Assembly (NCBI GenBank): GCA_036898135.1
Contig: CM072526.1
Span: 52,598,278-52,662,277 of the forward strand
DNA from: Oncomelania hupensis
Lineage: Eukaryota; Mollusca; Gastropoda; Littorinimorpha; Pomatiopsidae
Direction of reading: 5' to 3'
DNA length: 64,000 nucleotides
In this document: piece after piece, positions 33,661 to 44,745 of the stretch
How positions within the stretch are numbered: position 1 is the first letter of the stretch
Layout: the number at the start of each line of letters is the position of its first letter
Program-made: the position numbers and the translations under genes
The notes under the pieces: model-generated
Seen by the model: the letters and a program-made list of their open reading frames with translations, nothing else
The model's database searches: none
Told to the model about the DNA's origin: nothing

Positions 33661-36600
33661 ATTCAAACAAAATGAAGACTACTTATTTTCAGCGATTAAT
33701 GCGACTTTTTGTAAACTTTTTTTTTTACACCAGCTTTGTCCTAGCAGACATTTGCCTGCCTTGTTGTGATTAATCCTAAACTTCCACCAATGATCGATAA
33801 ACATGGCGGGCGAGGAAGCATGAAATATATCACAACGAGCAAAGTATTCAGAACCTACAGACAACGGTGTGTAACAGTGCGCTTCCAAACATCATCAATA
33901 CTAATGTAATGGAGGGCGAGTCAGCGTGAAGTAAATGATTTTGTTGTAACTACAAACAGCAAAGTACGACAGAAATAGCAGTGAACATGAACAGATACAG
34001 CAGACAGTTCACAAACACATCCGTTAACATAAAACCACCACCACCGCTGGGTGTATCATTCACCACTGCGCAATTGTTTAATATTGCAAACCCTAACCAT
34101 CTTGGCAGTTAGTATAATGTGCAGGGTGTGTCCTGTTTCCAACCAAATGTATCAATGGAATATGCAGCAAGGCTAATAAGACCTCGATATATCAAAGCCA
34201 AGTATTACTGTTCTTAAACAGCTTTCTCTTTTCTTTTGCCTCCTCTTGTTACTACTGGCTTTCATGAATTTATGGATTACTATTTGACTGTGTTTGTTGG
34301 GACAAAACGCTTCTGACTCCGACCCTGATTCTGATTCTTTATCTTGTCACCTGTACTGTGACACTGGTACAATCTGCAGCCGGGGCGTTATTCATTACTG
34401 GGAACGCCAAAACATCTGTCGATGACAGCATCAAATCTGTTGCAAGTGCAGATAGGATGCCGGTATAATTCGGTATAATAAGTTTAAGTCACATGTGCAC
34501 CATATCTCAAGCCATCGGGACTCAAAAGAACCAGGTATGACGTCAAAGAGTGGCTGAGACCTGACCAGGCATACTCCCTCTCTACAGTTGCTGTACTCAT
34601 CCAGTACCAGCTAGGCTGTATGCTATGGCGCATTTCGGCACAGATGGCTTGTTTGGAGATGAGGGGTTGTGGACCTCCATTTTCCAAAGGCTAACTAGTA
34701 TCATCATGAGGGGAGGGGGATGCCTTATTTTCCATTAATTTGCTGCTTTTTTCCTTTTTTCTTTTAATTTTTTTTCTTCACATAACCCATTGACAGCTGA
34801 TCTGATGTAACACATATTATCTCTACACTTAAAAGCTTTCCAGTCGCCTGGATTCCAAAAAAAAAAAAGAAGAAAAAAAAAAGAGAAACTGATCTGTAAA
34901 TCCTTGTAAAATGCAGGGCAGTAAATACGCTAACGATCTTTTTGACATTACAAACTACCACAAACTTGCTTGGCATAGATAGTGCAAGGACCATTAACAA
35001 CAGATGTTAAAATACTTTTGCATTCCATCGACGGCCAACAAGACTGGTTTATGGTAAAGTCCATTAGACGCCATCTTGCCAGCACAAGAAACTAAAGATG
35101 TTTATGTGGATACGTTGCACAATTGGCAATATATGTGACATTTCGTGGAATAGTGTCTATTGAACACAAAAAGTTTGGCCATAATCCGAATATTCACTGG
35201 AATCCAAATAAGAGCAGTCGAGTTGATCACTACACTCATCAGTACTTTTAGCTAGCGGTATTGTGTTTTCGCAACTCGCATTATTAATCAAATGATCTGT
35301 AGATATCCAGTAGGACTATAAAGATCACGCAATACTGTACAAAAGATAATTATGACACTTGGTCACAATCCGAGTATTTGCTGGTAACCAAAGAAAACCT
35401 GCCGAATTCACCGTTTCAGAAGAATGCTTCTCGAGATAACAAATCATCAAGAAATATAACTGATCTTGTCAGCACGGTTAACCCCTCCTTATCATTTTAG
35501 TTTTAAAAAAATAAAATTTAAAAAAAAAACAACTTTTTATATATTCCTTCTTCTGCTTTATTGTTTTAATGCAACGGCCTTCATCATCATTGTTTTTTTT
35601 TTTTTTTCTTCACATCCTCCTTTTCCTTTTCCGGTAGGCAAGCACGTTCACACTGGAAAATCACCACGGTTTCAAGATCTCGGGTAGTCTCCTCATTAGA
35701 GATGGGGTCGAACAACGTTAGCGCAACAAAACTAGCAGTCCGAAGCAGCGCTTTACCCAAGTAGAAATGCAGACGACGATAGCCTATATCCCACGTAAAT
35801 AAGGCCTAATCCCACCAGTCGAGTTGACTGCCATGCGTGTCAAATGTAGTTAAGAAATGCACTCGCGTGTACTGGAAATTCACACTTCCGCCTGTCCTGT
35901 CCTAGCAAGCAGGTCACGCAACGGTGGCATTACCGGGCGCGTGCCTGATGACCTCAATAATCTCATAAATAGCATCGTACTACGATGGCACCACAGTCAT
36001 TAGGACGTTACTTACAACTGTTTCTCTGCTACTATTAGCACAGCAATCATTCAACAATTCACTTCCATAGTTTTTCAGGTTAGGATGCACACCAACATTA
36101 ACACTGATTTTATGACCCACTCACTTTAGAGACTTGTAACTTGTAAAAGGAGCAACAAGAAATGTCCATAATTGAAAGTGGTTTGTTATTTTTTTCGTGA
36201 AAGTACAGGGCAAGAGAGAAAAAACTGTAGACCATCACGTTGTTTGACAGGTCGGGTCAGAGCTAGAGAAATATCGAAAAGTATAGTGTTACCTTATGAC
36301 TGACCCTAGCCATACTGAGAACTTCACTCCATTCAATATTCGCTATAACTGCATCAAAAAGCAGAACAGAGATTGTCCGTAATAGGTATGACGACCCCAC
36401 TGGAAATGCACGTCAAATCTGCCTAGTGCGTCAGCAGTGTAATGAATTCAACCCTCACCCTCACCCTCCTTGTGTTCTTTCTAGGTATACAAAGCCAGGC
36501 TAGAAAGATGGTATTATTACGACGGATAGACTGAGACAACAACTCGGACTAATCCTGAAACAACCCCATCGCTTATGAACCGAGATGCCAGTTACGACAA

Positions 36601-36899
36601 TTTGTGTGGGACTGCCCCATGCATCAGATCCAAGGTCCACATCACAATCATCTGAAAGTTGTTTCTTGAGCTGTGCGAATGAATTTTATTGCCTTAAAAT
36701 GCTCTTCCAAGGAGCGAGACAGTGCATCAAATATTCAAACACATTTGCCGATCACTCAACAGCAACAAAAACACCAAAGTCTTGCCAGGCCATGAAAACT
36801 TAGTCCTTGCTAAACAATTTAACTTTGTCCACGCTCCGTTAAAGAAACATTATTCTTTGGACGATGATGTTAATCTAAGTGCCAATGATGTACATACAC
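33661..36899. other. Long stretch without recognised genes
   Basis: Poly-A/T patches near 34740-34885 and 35505-35610. Short frames have no domain. Nothing else was supported. Confidence 0.4.
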
Positions 36900-37500
36900 T
36901 TCAACATTTTTTGGGAGAAACCACTTTTTAAAAAATTAGCTCGCTCACATCACTTAGCTGAGAAGAACTACAGTGCGAGGCTATGCTCTCAAGCATAAAC
37001 ATTATTCCTTGGACCATAATAATGGAAACTATTTTAAGAGTTTTTTACACACACACACGCACCCCCCCCCCCCCACACACACACACCCGCACACATAATA
37101 CTTTCCTTTCCAGAAAGTTATCTTGGTCATAACATTTAGCTGAAAAATCAATAGGTCATTCCCCATTGGACCCTGAAGCAATTCAAAATGGATGCTACTA
37201 AAAGGGTTTCAAGAAAAACTACTTTTCCACAGATACCTTGATTACACCTTGGTCAAAGAAAACAACCTCACACAACAACTTAAAGAGCTCGAAGAAACAG
37301 TTTCCCCTCGTCTAGTTGAAAATGAATTTCACTTGAAGCCAAGTGTCTCAGGAGAAAACTCTACTTTTCCCACGTGATTACAATAACTGGTTGAAAATGT
37401 ACCCTTCAAAGTTTGTTTAGAACATCACTTCGTAATAATATTACCTCACAATTACCAATACTTCCTCGAACTTGGCAATATTACTTCGCAATATCCGATA
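36900..37500. repeat. Old, strongly diverged tandem-like segments
   Basis: Blocks 'acttagctgagaa'/'atttagctgaaaa', 'acattattctttggac'/'acattattccttggac' and 'gagaaaccactttt'/'agaaaaactacttttcc'/'gagaaaactctacttttccc' recur at about 110-220-bp intervals. At 37430-37500 'aatattacttcg' recurs. It looks like a decayed tandem repeat. A (CA)/(C)n patch lies at 37050-37090. Confidence 0.4.
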
Positions 37501-38689
37501 TTACTTCGATTGCGACATCCTGCTGACAAGAAGTATCAAACCTATGCAAACGTAACATTTTGCCACAAGACTGAACAATTCAATCAATCTGCGGATTTCC
37601 AGTCCCACATCAGACCTTTTACACTAAAGCGAGTCCGACAATTCCTGGTCATTGTACTTACTGAATCTAACAGTTTAATCAACCTCAGTACATCCACCAT
37701 TTGACATTAGTGAAAGTAATAATTTCTCAATATATTACTGCGTCCATCCGACAATGTCTTGACATTTCACTTCGCATATCCGGCGAATTAGTTGTTGATT
37801 GAAAGTACACCTACTGACTGTTATCCCTCCCATCCACAACCAAACACACATACTACCTACAAAGGAAAAGAATCGGTCAATTCCACAAACGTTCACTAAG
37901 GAAATTCACGAAGACGTCAACTTTAAATGAAGCTGTCAGCCTTTCGAGGAATTGCCAAGTGAACACACTCTTCTATCCGATTGTCCACAATGACTTAAGC
38001 ACTTCCAGTTCCTACAGATTTGGGAGCACAAAACGCCTGCCAGTCTTTTCATCAAATTCCCCCGTCCACTCCAGGCAGCTGAAGAACTTCAATTAAGAAA
38101 GGCAACTTATAACGATGTTCTGATTTGGCAGTATTGTGCAGGAACTGTGTTGGACCTTTTTGCCCTCACACAACGTTCCTGTACTGCCATGCATAGACTG
38201 ACTAAAGGTGTAACAAGGCTTACTGTCTTGTCTAGGACAATGTGTTGAGGACAGCTTCATGCATCAGATCTGTGGCGAATTGCCTGTACTGTACATTCCC
38301 TCTTTTAGTCATTTGGCTCTCAAACAGTGAGAAACAACAACTACTACTCCTACGCTTACTCCTACTTCTACTCCTACTACTACCGTTTCTTGCTTATTGG
38401 CACACACCAAAAACGATAATGAAGGTAACTTAAGAAGATTAACTACATTTAATTTCCGAATAACGATAATGAAGGCAGCTTCGGAACATTAACGTCCTTA
38501 AATGTCCTTATCATGGTAATGAAACAGACTTAGGAATATTAACGATTAATTAATTTCTGAACCTCCCAACCGTGTTCGTCATGAACAGACAAATCGCATT
38601 AGTTAATCATTCCACTGATTCTAAGCACATCGTTTTAGTTGATTGTTAATTTCATTTGTTGTCAAATTTAAAAAAAAATAATTTCATGG
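37501..38689. other. No gene recognised
   Basis: A short 'ctcctact'-type patch at 38336-38390 and 'cgataatgaaggt(c)a' repeated at 38414 and 38464. The part next to 38690 may be the 3' end of the LINE that follows. Confidence 0.35.
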
Positions 38690-38930
38690 ATTCATCTGAA
38701 GATGCAGCACTTTTTGCTATGTGGTCAACAATTACATTTCCTAATATATGTAAATGACTAGGTATCCAAATTAATGAAATATCCGATCCCCTGGTAATGA
38801 TTTGATGACATAACATCTTTGTTTCTGTTAGCAGTTCCTGTCTCTCCTTACTAACTAACCCAAGATGATAAAGCCGATAATGTTGATTTTGAATAAGAAA
38901 AGATTGTTATTTTTAAAGGAATACTAGCCA
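38690..38930 (-). pseudogene. LINE RNase H domain remnant
   Basis: Minus-strand translation gives 'FSYSKSTLSALSS' (about 38866-38904, family motif F-S/T-D-S with Asp changed to Tyr). After a frameshift come 'SLIWIPSH' (38754-38777) and 'LGNVIVDHIAKSA' (38706-38744), the W.PSH and GNE.AD..AK.A motifs of LINE RNase H, with Glu changed to Val. The domain removes RNA from the RNA-DNA hybrid. Its presence separates this element from Jockey and CR1 types. Key acidic residues are lost. Confidence 0.7.
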
Positions 38931-38944
38931 AATCATTTATGATT

Positions 38945-39385
38945 TTTTTTTAAACTTCTTTCCACAGCTGAGTCGTGTCCGACGGATTTTTTCTATTTTC
39001 CAGAACAAAATTATTAAAGTAATCCTTATTTGCTTTTGCTACCTTCCTATTACACAAAGTGTTCTTTTCTTTATAATCTTTGTGCAATGCCGCTGTTAAC
39101 AATGGGTTATTTATGGTTCTATTTTTCATCCATTTTTTGAAAGCTTGTTGTTTAAATTTAACTGCTTGTTTGCATTCTCATTTTACCAAGGACTTCCTTT
39201 TATGTTTTCTAATGTTTTTTTTTTTAAATAAATTCATGAATTGATTTGTCTGCAGCATCTAAAATCGTACTTCTTTACAAATTATATGACACTTCGATAT
39301 CCATATGCTGACTAGTATTAACATTAAGATTTGATGCTGCTAAGCTTAAATTAGATTGAAATAATTCCCAATTTGCCTTTTTAAT
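38945..39385 (-). pseudogene. LINE endonuclease-RT linker remnant
   Basis: On the minus strand 'KKANWELFQSN' (39340-39385) fits the conserved ANW..F motif after the endonuclease in I/Jockey-type LINEs. Further down 'ECKQAVKFKQQAFKKW' and 'NPSDTTQLWKEV' correspond to the linker ahead of the reverse transcriptase. Several stops lie between. The RT core motifs that should follow are missing. Confidence 0.65.
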
Positions 39386-39763
39386 ACAGGGTGTTCCAAA
39401 AGTCTTGGGCACATTTTGACATTGAATATTTCCGAAACTATTAAGGATATAAAAACGCATCTGGTAAATTCAGAAAGCTTGTAATATCAATTTTTACATG
39501 GAATGTTCAAAGATGTTCAATGTGAGCACCATTGGTCACAGACACACATCAAGCCGATAGTCAAATTCTTGCCAAACGCGTCCCAGCATTTTCTTGTTGA
39601 GTGAACGCCATTAATGGGTCTGAAAAGAAATAAAAAAATCAACAGCTTTACAAAAACTTAATGTAATTAGCTTTAAAATGGCACAACTTTTATCTTACTA
39701 CCATTCATAGTAATTGAGATATGGGGACTTCAAATGTGCCCAAGACTTTTGGAACACCCTGTA
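39385..39763 (-). mobile_element. Tc1/mariner-type MITE, 375 bp, 30-bp TIRs, TA target site
   Basis: Perfect 30-bp terminal inverted repeats lie at 39387-39416 and 39732-39761, beginning CAGGGTGTTCCAAAAG. TA dinucleotides flank both ends (39385-39386 and 39762-39763), as for Tc1/mariner superfamily insertion. On the minus strand the interior keeps 'KKMLGRVWQEFDYRLDVC' (39543-39596) and, after a small frameshift, 'VTNGAHIEHL' with a stop (39507-39539). That is the C-terminus of an IS630/mariner-like DDE transposase. So this is an internal-deletion derivative, mobilised in trans. It is inserted in the LINE after the endonuclease region. Confidence 0.9.
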
Positions 39764-39764
39764 T

Positions 39765-40094
39765 TATAGAAAATGCTTTGATCTCGCTCAGTAAGTTCTG
39801 GTTCAACGAAACAATTAAAATAAGTAAATGATCCCTGCCCAAGGGATTATCATGTACTGCCCAAATACACGACAAAAGTATGTTTGAAGAAACGAGTGAT
39901 AGATCTATCGCAGACCACTTATGATTTTCTCGACCTGGAATTCTTGTAAAAGAGCCATCATTTAATAAAGAAAGATCAGAACTTGTTATAATATCTGCCA
40001 AGATACTCATTATTTCTAGTATTATTGCAACCTTTCACCCAAAGGTTACGTTGTGCATTAAAATTTCATAGCACAATCCAATTATCACTAGAAT
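39765..40094 (-). pseudogene. LINE AP-endonuclease, C-terminal half
   Basis: Minus-strand translation gives 'NFNAQRNLW' after an in-frame stop (family motif GDFNAH..LW), then 'SLLNDGSFTR', 'SAIDLSLVSS' and 'DNPLGRDHLLIL'. The last corresponds to the GSDH active-site motif with Ser changed to Arg, so it is inactive even without the frameshifts. Homology stops at 39764, where the MITE terminal repeat begins, and continues on the far side below 39386. Confidence 0.75.
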
Positions 40095-40583
40095 TTAAAG
40101 TAAGAATCCAGTCAGCATCTCCTTTAGAAACACTGTCAGGATAATTAAATAACAGTTTATAGTATTAACACAACTATTTTTAATATTAATTTCAACGCAA
40201 CATGTAAAGATCCTATTATTAAGATTGGGTCCTGGCAACTGTTTTGTTTTATAAGAAATTGACGTAGAAATATATAAGGCAACTTTAATTTTATTTTCAG
40301 TATGAGGATAACTTAATATGGGTGGATAATAATAGCCATCAATTTTTGGTAGATCAGATTTCTTGCAGTTTAAAGATTGTAAAGCCAAAACAGAAAATGA
40401 ACGTGAAATAATAAAATCTTTTAATAAATCAATATGTATTTTACTCCTGCAATTCCATTGCAGAATTTTCAAATTGTTATCCTGAATATCCTTGGACTGC
40501 ATTGCAAAATTGCAGAACATTAGCTGTATTAATATTATATACACGGAATTTGTCTTCAACCATTTTCCAGTCATCATTAGCAT
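40095..40583 (-). pseudogene. LINE AP-endonuclease, N-terminal half
   Basis: Residues near 38-48 of this frame read 'LKILQWNCRS', the first conserved motif of LINE apurinic-type endonucleases. Residues 64-72 read 'SVLALQSLN', where active enzymes have LQE(T). The catalytic glutamate is replaced by Ser. 'IDGYYYPP' and 'KVALYISTSISY' follow as in the family. The domain would nick target DNA for priming. The frame ends early at 40095 and the domain resumes after further stops. Confidence 0.75.
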
Positions 40584-40590
40584 GGTGAAA

Positions 40591-41137
40591 TTATTTAAAG
40601 CCTAGAATGGTAAGTGGTATAGACCCGTTTTTATTACAGTGTTTACTTGGTTCAACATTTGTAAACAACATCAAATTAAACCATCTTGTAATTTCATCAA
40701 TCGAGAAATCAGGTTTATTGAGCTGCAGGGAGAAAGCTATAAGACCTAAAAACCTGGTGACAAAGGCAGAATAGACAACATTATTACTCCCTTCAATTTT
40801 CTCCTGTTGAATGTTTTTTTTAAATTTCTGAGTCAATTTCGTTTTGCATTTGTTCAAAGAGCTCACTATTTTGTTTTGTCTTTTCCGGGCGGGGGCTTTC
40901 CATGTCTTGCGATGCATTTGTTGAGTTAGATTTTGTTCCAGGTGATTGGTCTGTGATTTCGTTCTCTGAGTTTGGTAATTTTGTTGACTTACTATTTTGC
41001 GACAAATTTTGTGGTGAAACGTGAGCTTCTAATTTACCATTCGATTTTGTTTCCAAAGACAAAATGGTGTCTGATGTATTATCCTTTTGGACAACTTGAG
41101 ATGCATTTTGCTTTGTGTCATTTAAATTGTTTTTCAT
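40591..41137 (-). pseudogene. LINE ORF1 C-terminal linker remnant
   Basis: Two overlapping minus-strand frames, 40820-41137 and 40591-40917, are rich in Asn, Ser, Lys and Gln, as expected for the poorly conserved tail of a LINE ORF1 between the zinc knuckles and the endonuclease ORF. The assignment is by position only; there is no motif of its own. The two frames imply a frameshift. Confidence 0.45.
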
Positions 41138-41531
41138 TTGATTTGATTTCTGAGCTTAACTGTACGTTTTTGGTAAAGATGGCTCTGAAGGAATGATAAG
41201 GTCCTTAACCCCAAAGTCTTCAGGGAATCTCTTTTTATCTTGATCTTTTGTCTTGTTTCTGTTAAAATATGTATGTATGATGATGAAAATTTTGATGCTT
41301 TTATTTTGTTGACCTCAATTCTAAGGAGCATCTCGGGGCATTTTGACCATGCTGCACTGTGATCACCCCCACAATTGATGCAAGCAAGGGGTTTGTTACA
41401 CTCCGCTCGTGAATGATGATCACCACATCTCGACCAAACAACAAATCTTGATCTGGAGTGTTTCATGGTATGACCAAAGCGTTGACATTTGGTGCATCTC
41501 AGAACAGGCCAGACAAAAAGTCCTGCAAGTG
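41134..41531 (-). pseudogene. LINE ORF1 remnant with degenerate CCHC zinc knuckles
   Basis: On the minus strand the frame reads 'PVLRCTKCQRFGHT' (CTKC codons at 41485-41496), then 'WSRCGDHHSRAEC' and 'CINCGGDHSAAWSKCP'. This is the three-knuckle array typical of Gag-like ORF1 proteins of I/Jockey-type LINEs, which bind the element RNA. The last ligand of knuckle 1 is Ser instead of Cys and the first of knuckle 2 is Trp instead of Cys, so at least two knuckles are broken. Upstream the frame soon meets a stop. After about 41134 it passes into a hydrophilic region. Confidence 0.75.
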
Positions 41532-41707
41532 TTTATACTACATTTACTGCACCATGTCATCCTCACACAATTTACTGTGACTGTGACGAGTTATTAATTT
41601 AACGATAAAGTACTATCCCTAGCATGATATATGAACGCATGTCTCATAATTCTATCTATAATATTCACACTAATACGAAAACGTAATATCAGAGAAGAAA
41701 GGACATA
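41532..41707. other. No feature recognised
   Basis: Could hold upstream ORF1 sequence of the LINE, but no motif remains. Confidence 0.35.
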
Positions 41708-41817
41708 AAACGCAGCAGGCTAAAAAAAAAGTGTATGAATATATATAATATTAATACTTTTTTAAAAAAAGCATAAATATATAATATTCATACACATTTT
41801 TTTAGCCTGCTGCGTTT
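41708..41817. repeat. 110-bp near-perfect palindrome (foldback element?)
   Basis: The left arm starts 'aaacgcagcaggct', then an A-run and 'gtgtatgaatat'. The right arm is its reverse complement, ending 'agcctgctgcgttt' at 41817. The centre 'ctttttt/aaaaaaag' also pairs, so there is almost no loop. Arms differ by a few bases in the A-run and the TA-rich inner part. It may be a small foldback or MITE element, but no clear target duplication could be set. Confidence 0.85.
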
Positions 41818-42031
41818 AATATATTTTATATTGTATTGTATTATATTGTATCGTGACAAAGGACTCACATTGAAGAGATTAACTTAGAATAATACCTTAA
41901 CTATGGTGAACTATGGTGCACATCGCCCAAGCGTATTGCACATGGCCCACAATGATACATGGCCTGGTCCACAACCAAACAGGACAATTCTGAGCATGTT
42001 ATTGATGTGCTCCATGCTGTGAAGGAACAGG

Positions 42032-42093
42032 TGGACTCATTACATTACATTACATGGTTATTGCTTTAGGTCCAGCGGACATCAGATGGACTC
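42032..42093 (-). mobile_element. Ultrashort family A hairpin retroposon with 7-bp TSD
   Basis: The 48-bp insertion 42039-42086 is bounded by 'tggactc' (42032-42038 and 42087-42093). Read on the minus strand it is about 6 nt, the hairpin GTCC-GCT-GGAC, 'ctaaagcaataaccatg' and a (taatg)n tail. It is identical over about 37 nt to the nested insertion at 21556-21597. It equals the last 45 nt or so of family A without the other 600 bp. Confidence 0.75.
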
Positions 42094-42119
42094 GCTGAGG
42101 ATATGCGCGGACTCAAGAA

Positions 42120-42262
42120 AAAGAGGAAGGAAAAAGAAAAAAGAGGAGGAGCAGAAGGAGGAGGAGGAGGAGCAGAAGGAGGAGGAGGAGGAGGAAGAAG
42201 AAGAAGAAGAAGAAGAAGAAGGAAGAAGAAGAAGAAGAAGAAGAAGAAGAAGAAGAAGACAT
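42120..42262. repeat. (GGA)n/(GAA)n purine tract
   Basis: AAG/GGA-rich sequence becoming pure GAA at the end, all purine on the plus strand. Confidence 0.9.
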
Positions 42263-42436
42263 AACGGCTTCATCTACCGGCGTAAATGTTTGGCAAGTGT
42301 CCTGTAATATTATAGTTTAGTCAATTGTCAGTACCTTTAACAAGTCAAGTACTAATCTATTGATAGTATTACTTTCAATAAGGCTGCTTCAGCTACTGCT
42401 TTCTTCTTGTTTTGTCTTTCTTTTCTTTCTCCCTCT

Positions 42437-43690
42437 TCCTTATTGCACACATCCTACACAACGACGTTGTGTATACAGAGACTCTTGCACACATCCTACA
42501 CAACGACGTTGTATATACAGAGACACTTGCACACATCCTACACAACGACGTTGTATATACAGAGACTCTTGCACACATCCTACACAACGACGTTGTATAT
42601 ACAGAGACACTTGCACACATCCTACACAACGACGTCGTATATACAGAGACACTTGCACACATCCTACACAACGACGCTGTATATACAGAGACACTTGCAC
42701 ACATCCTACACAACGACGCTGTATATACAGAGACACTTGCACACATCCTACACAACGACGTTGTATATACAGAGACACTTGCACACATCCTACACAACGA
42801 CGTTATATATACAGAGACACTTGCACACATCCTACACAACGACGTTGTATATACAGAGACACTTGCACACATCCTACACAACGACGTTGTATATACAGAG
42901 ACACTTGCACACATCCTACACAACGACGTTGTATATACAGAGACACTTGCACACATCCTACACAACGACGTTATATATACAGAGACACTTGCACACATCC
43001 TACACAACGACGTTGTATATACAGAGACACTTGCACACACCCTACACAACGACATTGTATATACAGAGACACTTGCACACACCCTACACAACGACGTTGT
43101 ATATACAGAGACACTTGCACACATCCTACACAACGACGTTGTATATACAGAGACACTTGCACACATCCTACACGACGTTGGACACACGCAGACTGCACTT
43201 GCACACATCCTACACAACGACGTTGGACACACGCAGACTGCACTTGCACACATCCTACACAACGACGTTGGACACACGCAGACTGCACTTGCACACATCC
43301 TACACAACGACCTTGGATACCCAGATACTGCACTTGGACACATCCTACACAACGACCTTGGATACCCAGATACTGCACTTGGACACATCCTACACAACGA
43401 CCTTGGATACCCAGAGACTGCACTTGCACACATCCTACACAACGACCTTGGATACCCAGAGACTGCACTTGCACACATCCTACACAACGACGTTGTATAT
43501 ACGCAGACTGCACTTGCACACATCCTACACAACGACGTTGGACACACGCAGACTGCACCTGCACACATCCTACACAACGACGTTGGACACACGCAGACTG
43601 CACTTACACACATCCTACACAACGACGTTGGATACACAGAGACTGCACTTGCACACATCCTACACAACGACTTTAAATATACGCAGACTG
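42437..43690. repeat. Minisatellite of 42-bp units followed by 45-bp units
   Basis: About 17 units of 42 bp ('cacacatcctacacaacgac' plus 'gttgtatatacagagacacttg') are followed from about 43165 by about 12 units of 45 bp with 'gttggacacacgcagactgc' or 'cttggatacccagatactgc'. All length changes, including a 3-bp deletion near 43170, are multiples of three, so several frames on both strands stay open for 438-458 codons. The plus-strand frames lack an ATG start. The minus-strand 458-codon frame does begin with ATG (43769). No domain, codon constraint or known family supports any of them. Confidence 0.95.
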
Positions 43691-44408
43691 CACTGTCAAC
43701 AACTGAAAACAAAACAGCACCGCGTGCAAGCTTTTTAGCAATGCATTTTTGACCGCACACTCTCATCATTCAATGGACAGAAAAAACCTATTCAACCTAA
43801 ATAACGCAATTTTCTATGCACGGTCAGGAGAAGGCAGACAAATGGAGATGGCTGATGATGATGTCCAAAGGTGAAAGGCGGTGGATGATAATTATCGAGG
43901 AAATACGGCGGACGCTGATCACAAAGTCGATACCAAATTTCCGCCCCGTCAAAGAGAAAAATGGCAGTAGAAAAAAAAACACCAACATCTTCTCAGTCAT
44001 ATAGGAAGGACTGAATACAAGCATTCATGCTCACGCCAATGCCACAAGACGCTTTGGATACACGCACGCATAGCCATAAATAACTATGGTCCCTTGAACC
44101 CTCTGCACACTCCTAAAGAGGCGTTCTTCAGCAATTCATGACCAAGTACTGCCGGTCCCTCTACATTCCCTTTCTCTTCCCTATGATCATCCTCAAAGTA
44201 CAAAAGATAATCATCTACATTGTCTTTTCGTCCTCTACATTCCTTCCAATCACACCTTTTCCAACAAAGATTACATGCTACATCAGAGCGCCTTCATTTC
44301 CGCGTCACAGCTCTGACGTTATCCGGCACGTACCGTCCTTGAAGCCGACTTTTACAACTTATTATAGTAATTTGTAAAGATCTCAATAAAAATTTAAAAA
44401 AAATCATC
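43691..44408. other. No feature recognised
   Basis: Short frames only. Confidence 0.4.
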
Positions 44409-44409
44409 G

Positions 44410-44470
<61 letters not shown>

Positions 44471-44492
44471 TATCATCATCATCATCATCATC
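44409..44492. repeat. (CAT)n microsatellite
   Basis: About 27 CAT triplets with one 'tat' interruption. Confidence 0.95.
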
Positions 44493-44745
44493 AACCATCA
44501 TCGTCATCGCGTGTATTCATTTTTCCTAGCAACTCCCATTGCAATAACACCTTAACCCCCACCGCAGTCCATCTTTGGATCCAAACATCCGCTTTTTCTT
44601 TCGGTTCTATACTTTATCTCATCAGCACACTGCTTATCAAAATAAGCTCTCAATACTTCTCATCCAGTCTACAAACAGACTAGTGTTTGACATCAAAGAA
44701 TAGAGGATAAACAAGAAAGAAAGACAGAAAAAAAGAAAAGCAAAG
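44493..44745. other. No feature recognised
   Basis: Nothing supported. Confidence 0.4.

Larger units (their letters stand above)
38690..41531 (-). mobile_element. Decayed I-clade-like LINE with reverse transcriptase deleted
   Basis: Reading from 41531 downward on the minus strand: ORF1 zinc knuckles, an ORF1 linker, an AP-type endonuclease, an endonuclease-RT linker and RNase H. Zinc-knuckle ORF1, AP endonuclease and RNase H together point to the I clade of non-LTR retrotransposons (the group that includes molluscan nimbus). The roughly 1.5 kb that should encode the reverse transcriptase between linker and RNase H is absent, with the junction near 38905-38945. Stops and frameshifts occur throughout and a MITE interrupts it at 39387-39761. 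It cannot be active. Confidence 0.8.

Noticed and set aside
39705..40010. Intact 101-codon gene
   Set aside because: It is the LINE endonuclease end running into the MITE terminal repeat.
42360..43769. Frames of 438-458 codons on both strands as a repeat-protein gene
   Set aside because: They come from a tandem repeat whose units are multiples of three. Plus-strand frames lack an ATG, several frames are open at once, and no domain or coding constraint is visible.
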